A stretch of 64,000 nt of DNA, taken from contig CAJURY010000007.1 of assembly GCA_910589155.1 (NCBI GenBank), positions 1 to 64,000 on the forward strand. The letters run 5' to 3'. The position numbers and the translations under genes were made by a program. How positions within the stretch are numbered: position 1 is the stretch's first letter; each line of letters starts with the position of its first letter. The notes beneath the pieces are model-generated. The model searched no databases and had not been told where the DNA came from. It worked only from the letters and a program-made list of their open reading frames with translations. Positions 15,589-24,880 of the stretch are shown in pieces. This DNA comes from an uncultured Oscillospiraceae bacterium. Lineage in GTDB: Bacteria > Bacillota > Clostridia > Oscillospirales > Oscillospiraceae.

Positions 15589-17283
15589 TTAATACCTGCT
15601 GCCATAGAGCGCGTCCAAATCGCCCTCATGGGTGGGCGCGCCCTCCGCAATTTCCTTGCCATAGGGGAACGCCACATAGTCCTCTGCGGAAAGACCGGAC
15701 AGCACTTCTAAGTAATAGCCATCGTCAACGCCGGTGGTAATCACGCGCTTTTCCAGCTTGCCCTCTTCATTGCGCGCGTAGACAAAGCTTTCGCCGCCTT
15801 CCTGACGGATAAAGGCCTTCTGCATAAACATGGAAGTCTGCGTCTCTTCTTCGCCAAGACTGAACTGAAGCGATACCCAGTAACCCTCCTGCAAGTCGGC
15901 TGCTTCATCCACCCGCACTACAAAAGGATAGTAGGAAAGATTGCTGTTTCCGCCGTAAAAGTTATTGTTCGACGGCGTGTCTTTCACCTCAATGACCGTG
16001 CCGCTGTACATACCGCCGCTCCAGTAATCAGAAATCTGCACCGTTTGGCCAATTTGCAGCTTTGCAAGATCGTATTCATTGATGCTGCCCTCTACCAGAT
16101 AGGAGCCGCCGCCGGAAATTTTCAAAAGAGGCGTATTTTCCATCTGCGCCGTTTCAGGATCCATCACAGACTGCACAATGCCGTCCAGTTCACTGTAAAC
16201 CTTGCCGTCGTTAAACTCCGCCTGCATAATTTTGTACTCCGCCTTAGCCATGCGGATATTAAATTTCAATTCCGCAATTTCCGCTTCCTTTTCCTTGCGC
16301 ATCTGGGCAATTTCAGCGCTGGTATAGCCGCTGTTCATGTCCACGCCGGGATCGTTGCTGGGCGTATTGGGCACGTCCGGCTCGTCGATATCCACCGTAG
16401 GCGCGGCGTGGAGGGAATAGCTGTAAGACGTTACCTGAATTTTTTCTGTGGGAGGCTTTACAGGCTCCGTCGCAGGGGGATCTGCAGGCGCTTCCGTGGG
16501 GTCGGAAGGATCATCCGAAGGATCCGTAGCCGGATTACTGGGTTCCGGCTCCGTGGGTTCCGTCGGTTTCACAACTTCATACTCCGTCACGCTTTTTGTG
16601 ATATCCATTGCAAAAAGATATAACAGTTCGCCGGTGTTTCTGTTATTTTCTCTGGCAAATACCACAACCTTTGCAACTTCTCCGCCAGCCTGCGCATAAA
16701 GCTTTCCCAGCAAATCGTCGTTGATTGGCGTGCTGGTATTCAGCCAGAATACCTTATACCCGCCAAAATCATTCAGCTTTTCAAATGGCGCGCTTAAATT
16801 CTTGTTGGAAGAAGTGTACGGATCGTTTTTCGGCTGCGTTGGCTTGGTGGTAGGCTTGGTTGTGGGCTTAGTCGGATGATACACAATGGGCTTCATCGCT
16901 TTAATGGCCTTTAACTGCTTTTCCGCTTCTTGCTGGCGAAGCTCCAGCTTTTTCACTTCCAGCTCCTTGTTTTTCAAAGAAAGCTCTGTAAGCGTCGTAT
17001 CATAGGCCAGAATCGGATCCCCTTTGGAAACCTGCTGCCCCTCCTGGACATACACCTCCGTCACCTCCTGGGTGGCGGAAATGTACACGGATTGCAGCTT
17101 GTCTGTTTTGACAACGCCTTCCATCTGGTTGCCGCCGCCAAAATTCTGATAAGAAAAATTATCTACGCTGTAAACATCCACCGGCTTTTTCTTCTTGCCT
17201 GTGGCCAGCACAATTCCCGCAACCAATGCGCCAACCAGAACCACGCTTACAATGGGAATCCAAATTTTTTTACGCTTCCCCAT
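15589..17283 (-). CDS. HlyD/RND-type efflux adaptor with an inserted domain
   Basis: The 564-residue protein has one N-terminal membrane anchor (IPIVSVVLVGALVAGIVL) followed by an adaptor fold: lipoyl half, coiled coil, second lipoyl half and beta-barrel (VEGSINEYDLAKLQIGQ). The two coiled-coil arms are separated by about 180 unusual residues: a TKPTTKPT-rich linker (about 136-160), a globular stretch, then a Pro/Glu/Asp-rich linker (about 239-281). I chose the ATG at 17283 with GGGAGGTGA upstream; it overlaps the ATPase gene by 14 bases. It probably connects the permease to its extracellular substrate. Confidence 0.88.
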   Translation of the reverse strand: MGKRKKIWIPIVSVVLVGALVAGIVLATGKKKKPVDVYSVDNFSYQNFGGGNQMEGVVKTDKLQSVYISATQEVTEVYVQEGQQVSKGDPILAYDTTLTELSLKNKELEVKKLELRQQEAEKQLKAIKAMKPIVYHPTKPTTKPTTKPTQPKNDPYTSSNKNLSAPFEKLNDFGGYKVFWLNTSTPINDDLLGKLYAQAGGEVAKVVVFARENNRNTGELLYLFAMDITKSVTEYEVVKPTEPTEPEPSNPATDPSDDPSDPTEAPADPPATEPVKPPTEKIQVTSYSYSLHAAPTVDIDEPDVPNTPSNDPGVDMNSGYTSAEIAQMRKEKEAEIAELKFNIRMAKAEYKIMQAEFNDGKVYSELDGIVQSVMDPETAQMENTPLLKISGGGSYLVEGSINEYDLAKLQIGQTVQISDYWSGGMYSGTVIEVKDTPSNNNFYGGNSNLSYYPFVVRVDEAADLQEGYWVSLQFSLGEEETQTSMFMQKAFIRQEGGESFVYARNEEGKLEKRVITTGVDDGYYLEVLSGLSAEDYVAFPYGKEIAEGAPTHEGDLDALYGSRY

Positions 17284-17995
17284 AGCCGTCACCTCCCAAT
17301 TCGCCGGGCGCGTCCGCTTTGGTAAAAGCGCCGTCCAAAATCTGACCGTCACGAATGTGATAAACCTTTCTTGCGCACTGGGCAATGGACGGCTCATGGG
17401 TAATCATCACAATGGTCATGCCCTGACTGCTGAGCTGCTGGAAAATTTCCATAATCTGATCGCCGGAAGCTGTGTCCAGCGCGCCGGTGGGTTCGTCCGC
17501 CAAAAGCAATTCCGGGTTCGTCACCATTGCTCTGGCGATGGCCACGCGCTGGCACTGACCGCCGGAAAGCTGATTCGGGTAAAAATGCAGCCGCTCCTCC
17601 AGGCCAACGGCCTTCAAAGCTTCCTCCGCTCTTTTTCTGCGCTCCTTCTGAGATACACCCGCATACAGAAGGGGCAGCGCCACATTGTCCACAGCCGTCA
17701 TTTTCGGCAGCAAATGAAAGCTTTGAAATACAAAGCCAATACGCTTGTTGCGCACCTCCGCCAACGCGTTTTCATTTTGCGCGCCGATTTCCAGCTCCCC
17801 CAACATATACTTGCCGGAAGTCGGCACGTCCAGACACCCCAGAATGTTCATCAGCGTGGTTTTGCCAGAGCCGGAAGGTCCCATAATGGCGACGTACTCT
17901 CCCCGCTCCACGTTCAGGTTGATATGCTTCAGCACGGGAACCAGAGTCTTGCCCCGGTTATAATCCTTGCAAACGTCGGTTAGCTGCAAAATCAT
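17270..17995 (-). CDS. ABC transporter ATP-binding protein (MacB/LolD type)
   Basis: The 241-residue ATPase shows Walker A GPSGSGKTT near residue 40, the signature LSGGQCQRVAIARA, Walker B LLLADEP and the H-loop ITHE. It belongs to the MacB/LolD/FtsE branch that pairs with FtsX-type permeases. It follows the first adaptor gene by 2 bases and overlaps the second adaptor by 14 bases. It is expected at the cytoplasmic face, powering the permease encoded at 14248-15576. The C-terminal 20 residues are acidic and Gly-rich and look dispensable. Confidence 0.95.
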   Translation of the reverse strand: MILQLTDVCKDYNRGKTLVPVLKHINLNVERGEYVAIMGPSGSGKTTLMNILGCLDVPTSGKYMLGELEIGAQNENALAEVRNKRIGFVFQSFHLLPKMTAVDNVALPLLYAGVSQKERRKRAEEALKAVGLEERLHFYPNQLSGGQCQRVAIARAMVTNPELLLADEPTGALDTASGDQIMEIFQQLSSQGMTIVMITHEPSIAQCARKVYHIRDGQILDGAFTKADAPGELGGDGYGEA

Positions 17996-17997
17996 AC

Positions 17998-19410
17998 TCA
18001 GCCCTCCTCCGGGAAAGTGGGCTGCTGATCCAGCGGCGTGTCAACGCCCATCCAGTCGGCGCCGTCCAAATCCCCTTCGCCGCCGACTTCCGGCTGGATC
18101 GCGCCATCCGCATAACTAGGCTCGGCAATATCGCCATCGGGCATTCCATCTACGTTCGGCGTCACATCGTCCCCTCCCGGCGTCACGCCGCTGAGGTCGC
18201 CGGCGGGATTCATGGCGTCCTTGGGACGGTCAAAATCCACCTTCGCGCCAATCTTGCAGGTATCGTCGGGACTTGCAATATAATCTTCCATGGTAATGCC
18301 GCTTTGAATCTCATAGCAGCCGGTGGCGGGATCCTGATCGCCCAGAACTACAGATCGCTTTTCCAGCTTACCATGTTCGTTGGCAGCCCAGACATACGCC
18401 TGGCTACGGTACAAATCTTCGCCGCTGTTTTCATCCTTCCCGCCATCGAGCACCTCGAAGCACACATAGAAGCTGGGAATCCAAACGCCGCTCATGAGAT
18501 CGCTTACGCCAAGGTTCAAAGTAATGTACACGTGCTGCCCTAAAAGCAGTTCCTCGCTGCTGTCCAGCTCCACATAGAAAGGATAGCTGCTGGAACTGGT
18601 AAGGTCGGATTTGCCGCCTTCAACAGAGATATACGGATTATCGTTACTCTGAATGGGATTTTCCATATCGATAGCGGAGATGGTTCCCGTCCAGGTTTTA
18701 TTACCGTCTGTCCGGGAAAGGATCTTCACGCTGCTGCCTACGTTCAAAGCCTGCCGGTTCAGTTCGTTAATCGTGCCTTTTACCCGATACGCGCCGTTTT
18801 CCTGAATGGTAATATAAGGCTGGGGATTGCCCTGCTCGTCTGTGCCGTCCTCATGAATGGCGACGACTTTGCCGCTCACTGGAGATAAAACATCAGCGTT
18901 GGCCACGGTAGCTTCAGACTGGGTAATTTCCCGCTGCTTTAACTTAATGTTATAATCATTTTCCCGCTGTTGGGCTTCCAAAGACTGAATCTCAATGTCG
19001 TATTGCAGCTTGTTGTCTTTGGAGGCTTTGTCTCTTTCCTTTTTGAGCTGGGTAATCTGACTTGCAACGCTTTTATTGTCTGTCTGCATTTTTTCCAGTT
19101 CCAGCTTTTTCTTGTCCAGATCCAATCGCTGCATTTCCACATCATAGGTGAACAGCACGTCGCCAGCGGCAATCTCCTTGCCCTCCTCGGCGTAAAGCTT
19201 GCCTACGGTGCGGGAACTGTCCCGCTCGATTTTGGTGGTATTTTCCGACACAACTACGCCGGCATAGCGATCTGTCACTGCCGCGTCGCCCTTACCGTTC
19301 AGCGTTGCCACAGAAATCACCGGAATCCCAACGCCGTTTTTCGTGCCGCATCCGGCAAACCCGGCCATCAGCGCCACCGCTAAAACCACAGCGATCCATT
19401 TTTTCTTCAT
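17998..19410 (-). CDS. Efflux adaptor lipoprotein (HlyD/RND type)
   Basis: The 470-residue protein has a lipoprotein signal peptide (lipobox AGFAGC, cysteine 21). An adaptor follows: first lipoyl half (about 60-85), a coiled-coil hairpin (about 85-165, rich in K, E and Q), second lipoyl half (VLSPVSGKVVAI) and a beta-barrel (VKGTINELNRQALNVG). The last 70 residues are acidic, Gly/Pro-rich and probably disordered. It is the first gene of the efflux operon, directly behind a perfect TTGACA promoter. Two different adaptors in one monoderm MacB operon imply a hetero-oligomeric adaptor or alternative substrates. Confidence 0.9.
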   Translation of the reverse strand: MKKKWIAVVLAVALMAGFAGCGTKNGVGIPVISVATLNGKGDAAVTDRYAGVVVSENTTKIERDSSRTVGKLYAEEGKEIAAGDVLFTYDVEMQRLDLDKKKLELEKMQTDNKSVASQITQLKKERDKASKDNKLQYDIEIQSLEAQQRENDYNIKLKQREITQSEATVANADVLSPVSGKVVAIHEDGTDEQGNPQPYITIQENGAYRVKGTINELNRQALNVGSSVKILSRTDGNKTWTGTISAIDMENPIQSNDNPYISVEGGKSDLTSSSSYPFYVELDSSEELLLGQHVYITLNLGVSDLMSGVWIPSFYVCFEVLDGGKDENSGEDLYRSQAYVWAANEHGKLEKRSVVLGDQDPATGCYEIQSGITMEDYIASPDDTCKIGAKVDFDRPKDAMNPAGDLSGVTPGGDDVTPNVDGMPDGDIAEPSYADGAIQPEVGGEGDLDGADWMGVDTPLDQQPTFPEEG

Positions 19411-19458
19411 ATTGCTTCCTCCTATCGGACGTCACATTGACTTGCAACAATTTTTTTC

Positions 19459-19487
19459 ATTTTACCTTGTTAGACAACCAATGTCAA
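19459..19487 (-). promoter_or_regulatory. Promoter of the ABC efflux operon
   Basis: On the minus strand a perfect TTGACA (19482-19487), a 17-base spacer and TAAAAT (19459-19464), about 50 bases before the adaptor ATG. A strong AGGAGGAA ribosome site follows. Confidence 0.8.
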
Positions 19488-19550
19488 TTCCTCCATCCCT
19501 TAATAATCATTAAGTTTTCAAAAAGTTTTCAAAAATGGAATTTTCGATGA

Positions 19551-21278
19551 TCAGTCCGCCGTTTGCCGGGCATAGATCGCAAGATCAACACTCTCATAAA
19601 TGATTGTATAACCCTCCAGCGCCGGCGCTTCCCGCTTTCCCCGCAGATCCAGCGCCACATAGTCCGTCCGTATGCCAGCCTCGTCGTCCGGGTACAGCGC
19701 TTCATGCTCCGCCAAATGCGCCACCAGACCGCTGGAAGCATCAACGGAAGCATCCGCCGGAATCTGTTTTAACGCCTGCTCCATCTGGGCGTACCGTTGG
19801 GGCTGGGCAAGATAGTTGAAAACATATTGCAGCTTTCCCAACTTTGTACCGCAAAACAGCACTGTACAAGCCAAAAGCCCAGCCATAACATTCGTCCATT
19901 GCCGGCGGCGGTTCAGCTCTCCAAGCTGCAAAACCGCGAAATAAAACAACAGGGCGGTACTGCCAAAATTATACTGAAAATCGATGGTATACTGATATTT
20001 ATAGTCCGGCAGCACATTTAAAAGAAGCATTGGTCCCAGCAGCAGATACCGCGCCGGATGCTTTCTTGCAAGCAGCAGCGTACCGAAAGGCAGCAGCATA
20101 AACAAAAGATACTGCACCTTTTCCGCTGTGAAACACGCCTTCAGTAAGTAGCCGGGGTGTACCAGCGCGGTGCGCACAACCGCCAGCATCCCATCGTCTT
20201 TGCCCGGCACCAAATTGGAAAAGCGGGACTGAATCACGCCGTCTCCATGAGCGAATACATAGCTGGTGGTCAGGAAAAAAACAAGAACCGAAACGCCCAG
20301 CAGCGCCACGCCTTTTTTCGGATGTAACCTGGACAGCAGGTAATACAGCCCTACAAAGGCCAGATAAATTCCCGCATCCTCTTTAATACAAAGAGTCAGC
20401 CCGGCAAAAAGCCACAAAATCCAGTTTTTATTTGCGTCCATGCCATAAAGGACAAACAGCAGGCAAACCGTCAAAAAGCAATTTTCGTGCAGGTCATAGA
20501 AGCAGCCGCCGCTGAGCGCCGGAAACAGCAAATACAGCCCCGCCAGCAAGCAGGTCGCTCCATTGGACAGCCCATGTCTTTTGCAAAGCAGATACAGCGG
20601 CCAGAGTCCTGCCGCTACAACCAGCGCCTGCTCTATTTGCAGCGTGGCGGGATTGGGGAAAAGCCAGTAAAAAGGCAGCATTAGGTAGTAAATTGGAGAA
20701 AAGTGCACGTTAAAATGAGAAAGCACTTTGCTGCGCTCATAGGTAGTGACGGGCAGTCCCGTCCGCTTCATAGAAGCAAACATCTGGGCAAAGATGCCAA
20801 AGTCAAAGCCCGGCGCGCAGAAGGTGAGGTAGCGGCACACCGTCACCGCGCCGATAAACAGCGCCAGCACGATGCCGCAGATCCAGTAGCTCCGGTGAAC
20901 AAGCCGCGCTTCCGGCTCCCACACTGGAAACCGATCCCGAAACATCAAACAGCCGCCCAAAGTCATTGCGCCAAGTCCCAGCGTCAGCCAATGGTTTCCT
21001 GCCGCCATGGCCCAGAAAATTGCCGTTAGAAAACAGCAAACGCCCAGACTCAGCCGCAGCATTCCAGGTTTCCACTGCCCCAGCAGGAAAAACAGAGCCG
21101 TTCCCAGCAAAAGCATTCCAAGATACAGCAGCAAAGACACCCGCGCGCTGTGCGCCACATCTCCAATATACACTGCGCCGCCGAAAATATGACTACAAAG
21201 CAGCCAAGCCGCGCACACGGCTTGTATGAGCAGAGAAAGCGTATTTCGCTTTTCCGTAGTATCTGTTTTATGGTTCAT
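19551..21278 (-). CDS. DUF2079-family polytopic membrane protein
   Basis: The 575-residue protein has about twelve hydrophobic helices and a soluble C-terminal part of roughly 110 residues. The segment FDFGIFAQMFASMKRTGLPVTTYE and the following HFSPIYYLMLPFYWLFP match the DUF2079 family, which resembles GT-C glycosyltransferases that use lipid-linked sugars. I chose the ATG at 21278 because GGAAAGGAG precedes it. It lies downstream of nrdD beyond a long palindrome, so it is probably transcribed separately. A role in decorating cell-surface polymers is an inference from the fold. Confidence 0.82.
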   Translation of the reverse strand: MNHKTDTTEKRNTLSLLIQAVCAAWLLCSHIFGGAVYIGDVAHSARVSLLLYLGMLLLGTALFFLLGQWKPGMLRLSLGVCCFLTAIFWAMAAGNHWLTLGLGAMTLGGCLMFRDRFPVWEPEARLVHRSYWICGIVLALFIGAVTVCRYLTFCAPGFDFGIFAQMFASMKRTGLPVTTYERSKVLSHFNVHFSPIYYLMLPFYWLFPNPATLQIEQALVVAAGLWPLYLLCKRHGLSNGATCLLAGLYLLFPALSGGCFYDLHENCFLTVCLLFVLYGMDANKNWILWLFAGLTLCIKEDAGIYLAFVGLYYLLSRLHPKKGVALLGVSVLVFFLTTSYVFAHGDGVIQSRFSNLVPGKDDGMLAVVRTALVHPGYLLKACFTAEKVQYLLFMLLPFGTLLLARKHPARYLLLGPMLLLNVLPDYKYQYTIDFQYNFGSTALLFYFAVLQLGELNRRRQWTNVMAGLLACTVLFCGTKLGKLQYVFNYLAQPQRYAQMEQALKQIPADASVDASSGLVAHLAEHEALYPDDEAGIRTDYVALDLRGKREAPALEGYTIIYESVDLAIYARQTAD

Positions 21279-21302
21279 CCTGTGCTCCTTTCCGGTAACT
21301 GC

Positions 21303-21347
21303 GCCAAAACTGTCGGAAGATCCCTGCGATCTTCCGACAGTTTTGGC
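21303..21347. repeat. Long palindrome, probable terminator of nrdD
   Basis: A 20-bp perfect stem (GCCAAAACTGTCGGAAGATC and its complement) with a 5-base loop lies 10 bases after the nrdD stop codon. It has no classical T tract. I recall similar palindromes as dispersed intergenic repeats in related genomes, but only one copy is visible here. Confidence 0.7.
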
Positions 21348-21356
21348 TGTCATTTA

Positions 21357-23534
21357 TTACAAGTGCAATACCCGATCCTTGATTTCCTGGGTGCGTCCCT
21401 GATTCCAGAACTGAGTGCCGATGTAGCCGCAGGTGCGCCTGGCCACATTCATCTTGTTCTGGTCGGTATTGCCGCACTGCGGACATGTCCACACCAGTTT
21501 ACCGTCCGCATCCTCCCGAATCTCGATTTCCCCGTCAAAACCGCATTCCTGGCAGTAGTCGGACTTGGTGTTCAACTCGGCGTACATGATGTTATCATAG
21601 ATAAACTGCATGACCTCCAAAACCGCGTCGATATTGTTTTGCATATTGGGCACTTCCACATAGCTGATGGCGCCGCCGGGACTGAGACGCTGGAATTCCG
21701 CCTCAAAGCCCAACTTGGTGAACGCGTCGATTTCCTCAGACACATGAACGTGGTAGGAATTGGTAATGTAGCTCTTGTCTGTAATCCCCGGTACCATGCC
21801 GAAGCGCATTTGCAGGCATTTGGCAAACTTGTAGGTGGTAGACTCCAGAGGCGTACCGTACAAAGAGAAGTCCATGTTGTTTTCCTTTTTCCACTTGGCG
21901 CAGGCGTCGTTCATATGCTGCATCACGGAAAGAGCAAAGGGCTTCGCCTCCGGGTCGGTGTGGGATTTACCGGTCATATACTTCACGCACTCGTAAAGCC
22001 CGGCATAGCCCAGAGAAATGGTGGAATAGCCGCCGTAAAGCAGCTTGTCGATAGGCTCGCCCTTGGGCAGCCGCGCCAGTGCGCCGTACTGCCACAAAAT
22101 AGGCGCGGCGTCGGAAAGGGTACCCTTCAGGCGGTTGTGCCGGCACATAAGCGCTTCATAGCACAGCTCCAGCCGCTCGTCAAAAATCTTCCAGAACTTG
22201 TCCACCTCCCGCTGGGAGGACAAGGCAACGTCCACCAGATTGATGGTGACAACGCCCTGATTGAATCTGCCGTAGTACTTGGGCTGGCCGTTTTCGTCCA
22301 CATAAGGGGTCAGGAAGGAGCGGCAGCCCATGCAGGTATAGCAGTGCCCCTCGCCGTTTTTGTCCACCTTCAGCTCCAGCATTTTCTTCTCGCTGATGTA
22401 ATCCGGCACCATGCGCTTGGCGGTACACTGGGCGGCCAACCTGGTGAGATACCAGTAAGGCGTTCCTTCTTTGACATTGTCCTCCTCCAGCACGTAAATC
22501 AGCTTGGGGAAGGCAGGGGTAATCCATACGCCTTTTTCATTTTTCAAGCCCTCGCACCGCTGGCGGAGCATTTCCTCAATGATAACGGCAAGATCTTTCT
22601 TTTCCTGCTCATTTTTCGCCTCGTTGAGGTACATAAACACTGTGATGAAAGGCGCCTGCCCATTGGTGGTCATCAATGTGACGACCTGATACTGGATGGT
22701 CTGCACGCCCCGGCGGATTTCGTCCCGCAGCCGCTCTTCCACCACCTTGCAGATGGTTTCTTCCGTAGACTGGATGCCGAATTCCTGCATTTCCCGCTCC
22801 ACGCTCTTGCGGATTTTTTCCCGGCTGATCTGCACAAAGGGCGCAAGATGGGTCAGGGAAATGGACTGCCCGCCGTACTGATTGGAAGCCACCTGGGCGA
22901 TGATCTGGGTGGCGATATTACAGGCAGTGGAGAAGGAATGGGGTTTTTCAATGAGGGTGCCGGAAATCACCGTACCGTTTTGCAGCATGTCCTCCAGGTT
23001 TACCAGATCGCAGTTGTGCATATGCTGGGCGTAATAATCAGAATCGTGGAAATGGATAATGCCCGCTTCATGAGCCTCCACAATTTTCTGAGGCAGCAAA
23101 ATGCGGCGTGTAATGTCTTTCGATACCTCGCCCGCCATATAGTCCCGCTGCACGGCGTTTACCGTGGGGTTTTTGTTGGCGTTTTCCTGCTTCACTTCCT
23201 CGTTGTTGCACTCAATGAGGCTTAAAATGCGGTCGTCCGTTGTGTTGGACTGGCGCAGCAGGCTGCGGGTATAGCGGTAGGTAATGTACTGCTTGGCTAC
23301 CTCGAAAGCGCCGTGGGCCATAATGGACTTTTCGACCAAGTCCTGAATTTCTTCTACAGAGGGGCTTCTGCCCATTTCCTCGCAGCTAATCTGCACGCTC
23401 TCCGCAATGCGCTGAATTTGCAGCGGCGTCATGCGGACGCTTTCTTCTACGGCGTTGTTGGCCTTTGTAATGGCCAGCAGAATCTTATCTAAATCAAAAA
23501 GCACCTCAGAGCCGTTTCTTTTTATGATTTTCAT
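21357..23534 (-). CDS. nrdD: Anaerobic ribonucleoside-triphosphate reductase
   Basis: The 725-residue class III enzyme reduces NTPs to dNTPs using a glycyl radical. The N-terminal ATP-cone (MKIIKRNGSEVLFDLDKI, about 1-95) senses ATP and dATP. The zinc site is visible as CQECG and CPQCG, and the radical site as RRTCGYIG close to the C-terminus. Length and order are complete. The activase NrdG, often the next gene, is not present here. The upstream region carries a strong promoter overlapped by tandem NrdR-box-like sites, so repression by NrdR is likely. Confidence 0.96.
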   Translation of the reverse strand: MKIIKRNGSEVLFDLDKILLAITKANNAVEESVRMTPLQIQRIAESVQISCEEMGRSPSVEEIQDLVEKSIMAHGAFEVAKQYITYRYTRSLLRQSNTTDDRILSLIECNNEEVKQENANKNPTVNAVQRDYMAGEVSKDITRRILLPQKIVEAHEAGIIHFHDSDYYAQHMHNCDLVNLEDMLQNGTVISGTLIEKPHSFSTACNIATQIIAQVASNQYGGQSISLTHLAPFVQISREKIRKSVEREMQEFGIQSTEETICKVVEERLRDEIRRGVQTIQYQVVTLMTTNGQAPFITVFMYLNEAKNEQEKKDLAVIIEEMLRQRCEGLKNEKGVWITPAFPKLIYVLEEDNVKEGTPYWYLTRLAAQCTAKRMVPDYISEKKMLELKVDKNGEGHCYTCMGCRSFLTPYVDENGQPKYYGRFNQGVVTINLVDVALSSQREVDKFWKIFDERLELCYEALMCRHNRLKGTLSDAAPILWQYGALARLPKGEPIDKLLYGGYSTISLGYAGLYECVKYMTGKSHTDPEAKPFALSVMQHMNDACAKWKKENNMDFSLYGTPLESTTYKFAKCLQMRFGMVPGITDKSYITNSYHVHVSEEIDAFTKLGFEAEFQRLSPGGAISYVEVPNMQNNIDAVLEVMQFIYDNIMYAELNTKSDYCQECGFDGEIEIREDADGKLVWTCPQCGNTDQNKMNVARRTCGYIGTQFWNQGRTQEIKDRVLHL

Positions 23535-23639
23535 AGTAATTAGTCCTCCAGTTGATCTTCGCGCAAATTCTTGCGCCCCTTCGGTTTGCCGAATTTTCCA
23601 TGTGCGGCAGATGGTCGCCGCTGTATGTCATTGGTCTCT

Positions 23640-23667
23640 ATTATACTATATCTTGTGTTTATTGCAA
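23640..23667 (-). promoter_or_regulatory. Promoter of nrdD
   Basis: On the minus strand TTGCAA (23662-23667), a 16-base spacer and TATAAT (23640-23645). The first NrdR-like box overlaps the spacer and -10. Confidence 0.75.
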
Positions 23668-23690
23668 GAGAAAAACACAAAATTTTGTAA
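23643..23690 (-). promoter_or_regulatory. Tandem NrdR-box-like operators
   Basis: Two 16-base imperfect palindromes lie at 23643-23658 (ATACTATATCTTGTGT on the plus strand) and 23675-23690 (ACACAAAATTTTGTAA). Their centres are 32 bases apart. NrdR is known to bind pairs of boxes spaced by whole helical turns upstream of nrd genes. The first box sits on the nrdD promoter, the second just upstream of -35. Confidence 0.65.
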
Positions 23691-23771
23691 AAAATTTTTA
23701 TACAGACAATTCTGGGAATTTATCCGGCCAATGACGCGCGGAAAAAAAGCAACAAAAAAATTCCCAGGGGC

Positions 23772-23800
23772 TTCAAAAAAGCGGCTTTTCACGGTATAAT
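23772..23800 (+). promoter_or_regulatory. Promoter of the galM run
   Basis: TTCAAA (23772-23777), a 17-base spacer and TATAAT (23795-23800), 48 bases before the aldose epimerase ATG, which has an AAAGGAG site. Confidence 0.65.
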
Positions 23801-23848
23801 GAAGAAAAACCTCCGCCCCCAACAAAACCGATAAAGGAGTTACCGTTT

Positions 23849-24880
23849 ATGACAGAAACATTCGGACATACCCGCCAAGGCGCTTTGGCGCATTTATATA
23901 CCATCTGCGGCTGTGGACTTACCGCGAAAATCTCCGACTACGGCGCGACGCTGGTGCGTCTGCTGGTTCCCGATCAGGTGGGCTGCACAGCAGATGTTGT
24001 GCTGGGCTTTTCCTGCGCGGCGGAATATGAAAAAAATAGCGGCTGCGTAGGCGCAACCGTAGGAAGAAACGCCAACCGCGTTGGAAACGCCAGCTTTTCC
24101 CTGCATGGGCGGCGCTGCCAGCTTCCCCAAAACGAGGGCAAAAACAATCTGCACTCCGGCTCGGATATGTACTACCACCGGCTGTGGCAGGTGCTTTCCT
24201 TGCAGGAAAACAGCATTTGCCTGGGACTGGATAGCCCAGACGGAGATCAGGGCTTTCCCGGCCATGCGGAAATTACCGTAACCTATACGCTGGAGGAAAA
24301 CGGCCTCACCATTCGCTACCACGGCGTATGCGATCAGGATACCGTGTTTAACATGACCAACCATTCTTATTTTAATCTGGCGGGACACGACCGCCCGGAG
24401 CGCGCCATGGCGCAGCTTCTCACCCTCCGCGCAAACCATTTTACCCCCGCCGACGGCGAAAGCATTCCCACCGGCGTTTTGGAGGCCGTAGAACGTACCC
24501 CCATGGACTTTACAAATTCAAAGCCTTTGGGGCAGGACATTGGCGCGGATTACATCCCGCTGCATCTGCAAAAGGGCTACGACCACAATTTTGCCCTGAA
24601 CGACCACAACTTACAGACGCCCGTCGCTATTTTGCAAGACCCCATTTCCGGCAGAACCATGGAAGTTTACACCGACTGCCCCGGCCTTCAACTCTACACC
24701 GCCAATTGCCTGCCAAATTGCGCCGGCAAGGACGGCGCGCAGTACACAGCCCGGTGCGCCGTGTGTCTGGAAACCCAGTTCTTCCCGGACAGCGTGAACA
24801 AACCCCAATGGAAAAGCCCCGTGGTTCCGGCGGGCAAACCCTATGATTCCGTCACCATATACCGTTTCCTGGCAAAATGA
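23849..24880 (+). CDS. galM: Aldose 1-epimerase (mutarotase)
   Basis: The 343-residue enzyme interconverts alpha and beta anomers of sugars such as galactose in the cytoplasm. The catalytic pair is visible: His172 in NHSYFNL, the general acid, and Glu308 in CLETQFFPDSVN, the base. GRNANRV near residue 72 is the conserved substrate loop. No other galactose genes are nearby, so the sugar is undefined. It is the first gene of the plus-strand run and overlaps the DMT transporter gene by 4 bases. Confidence 0.93.
   Translation: MTETFGHTRQGALAHLYTICGCGLTAKISDYGATLVRLLVPDQVGCTADVVLGFSCAAEYEKNSGCVGATVGRNANRVGNASFSLHGRRCQLPQNEGKNNLHSGSDMYYHRLWQVLSLQENSICLGLDSPDGDQGFPGHAEITVTYTLEENGLTIRYHGVCDQDTVFNMTNHSYFNLAGHDRPERAMAQLLTLRANHFTPADGESIPTGVLEAVERTPMDFTNSKPLGQDIGADYIPLHLQKGYDHNFALNDHNLQTPVAILQDPISGRTMEVYTDCPGLQLYTANCLPNCAGKDGAQYTARCAVCLETQFFPDSVNKPQWKSPVVPAGKPYDSVTIYRFLAK

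Noticed and set aside
21150..23225. 691-codon open frame on the plus strand across nrdD
   Set aside because: Antisense shadow of nrdD; no ribosome site or recognisable domain.
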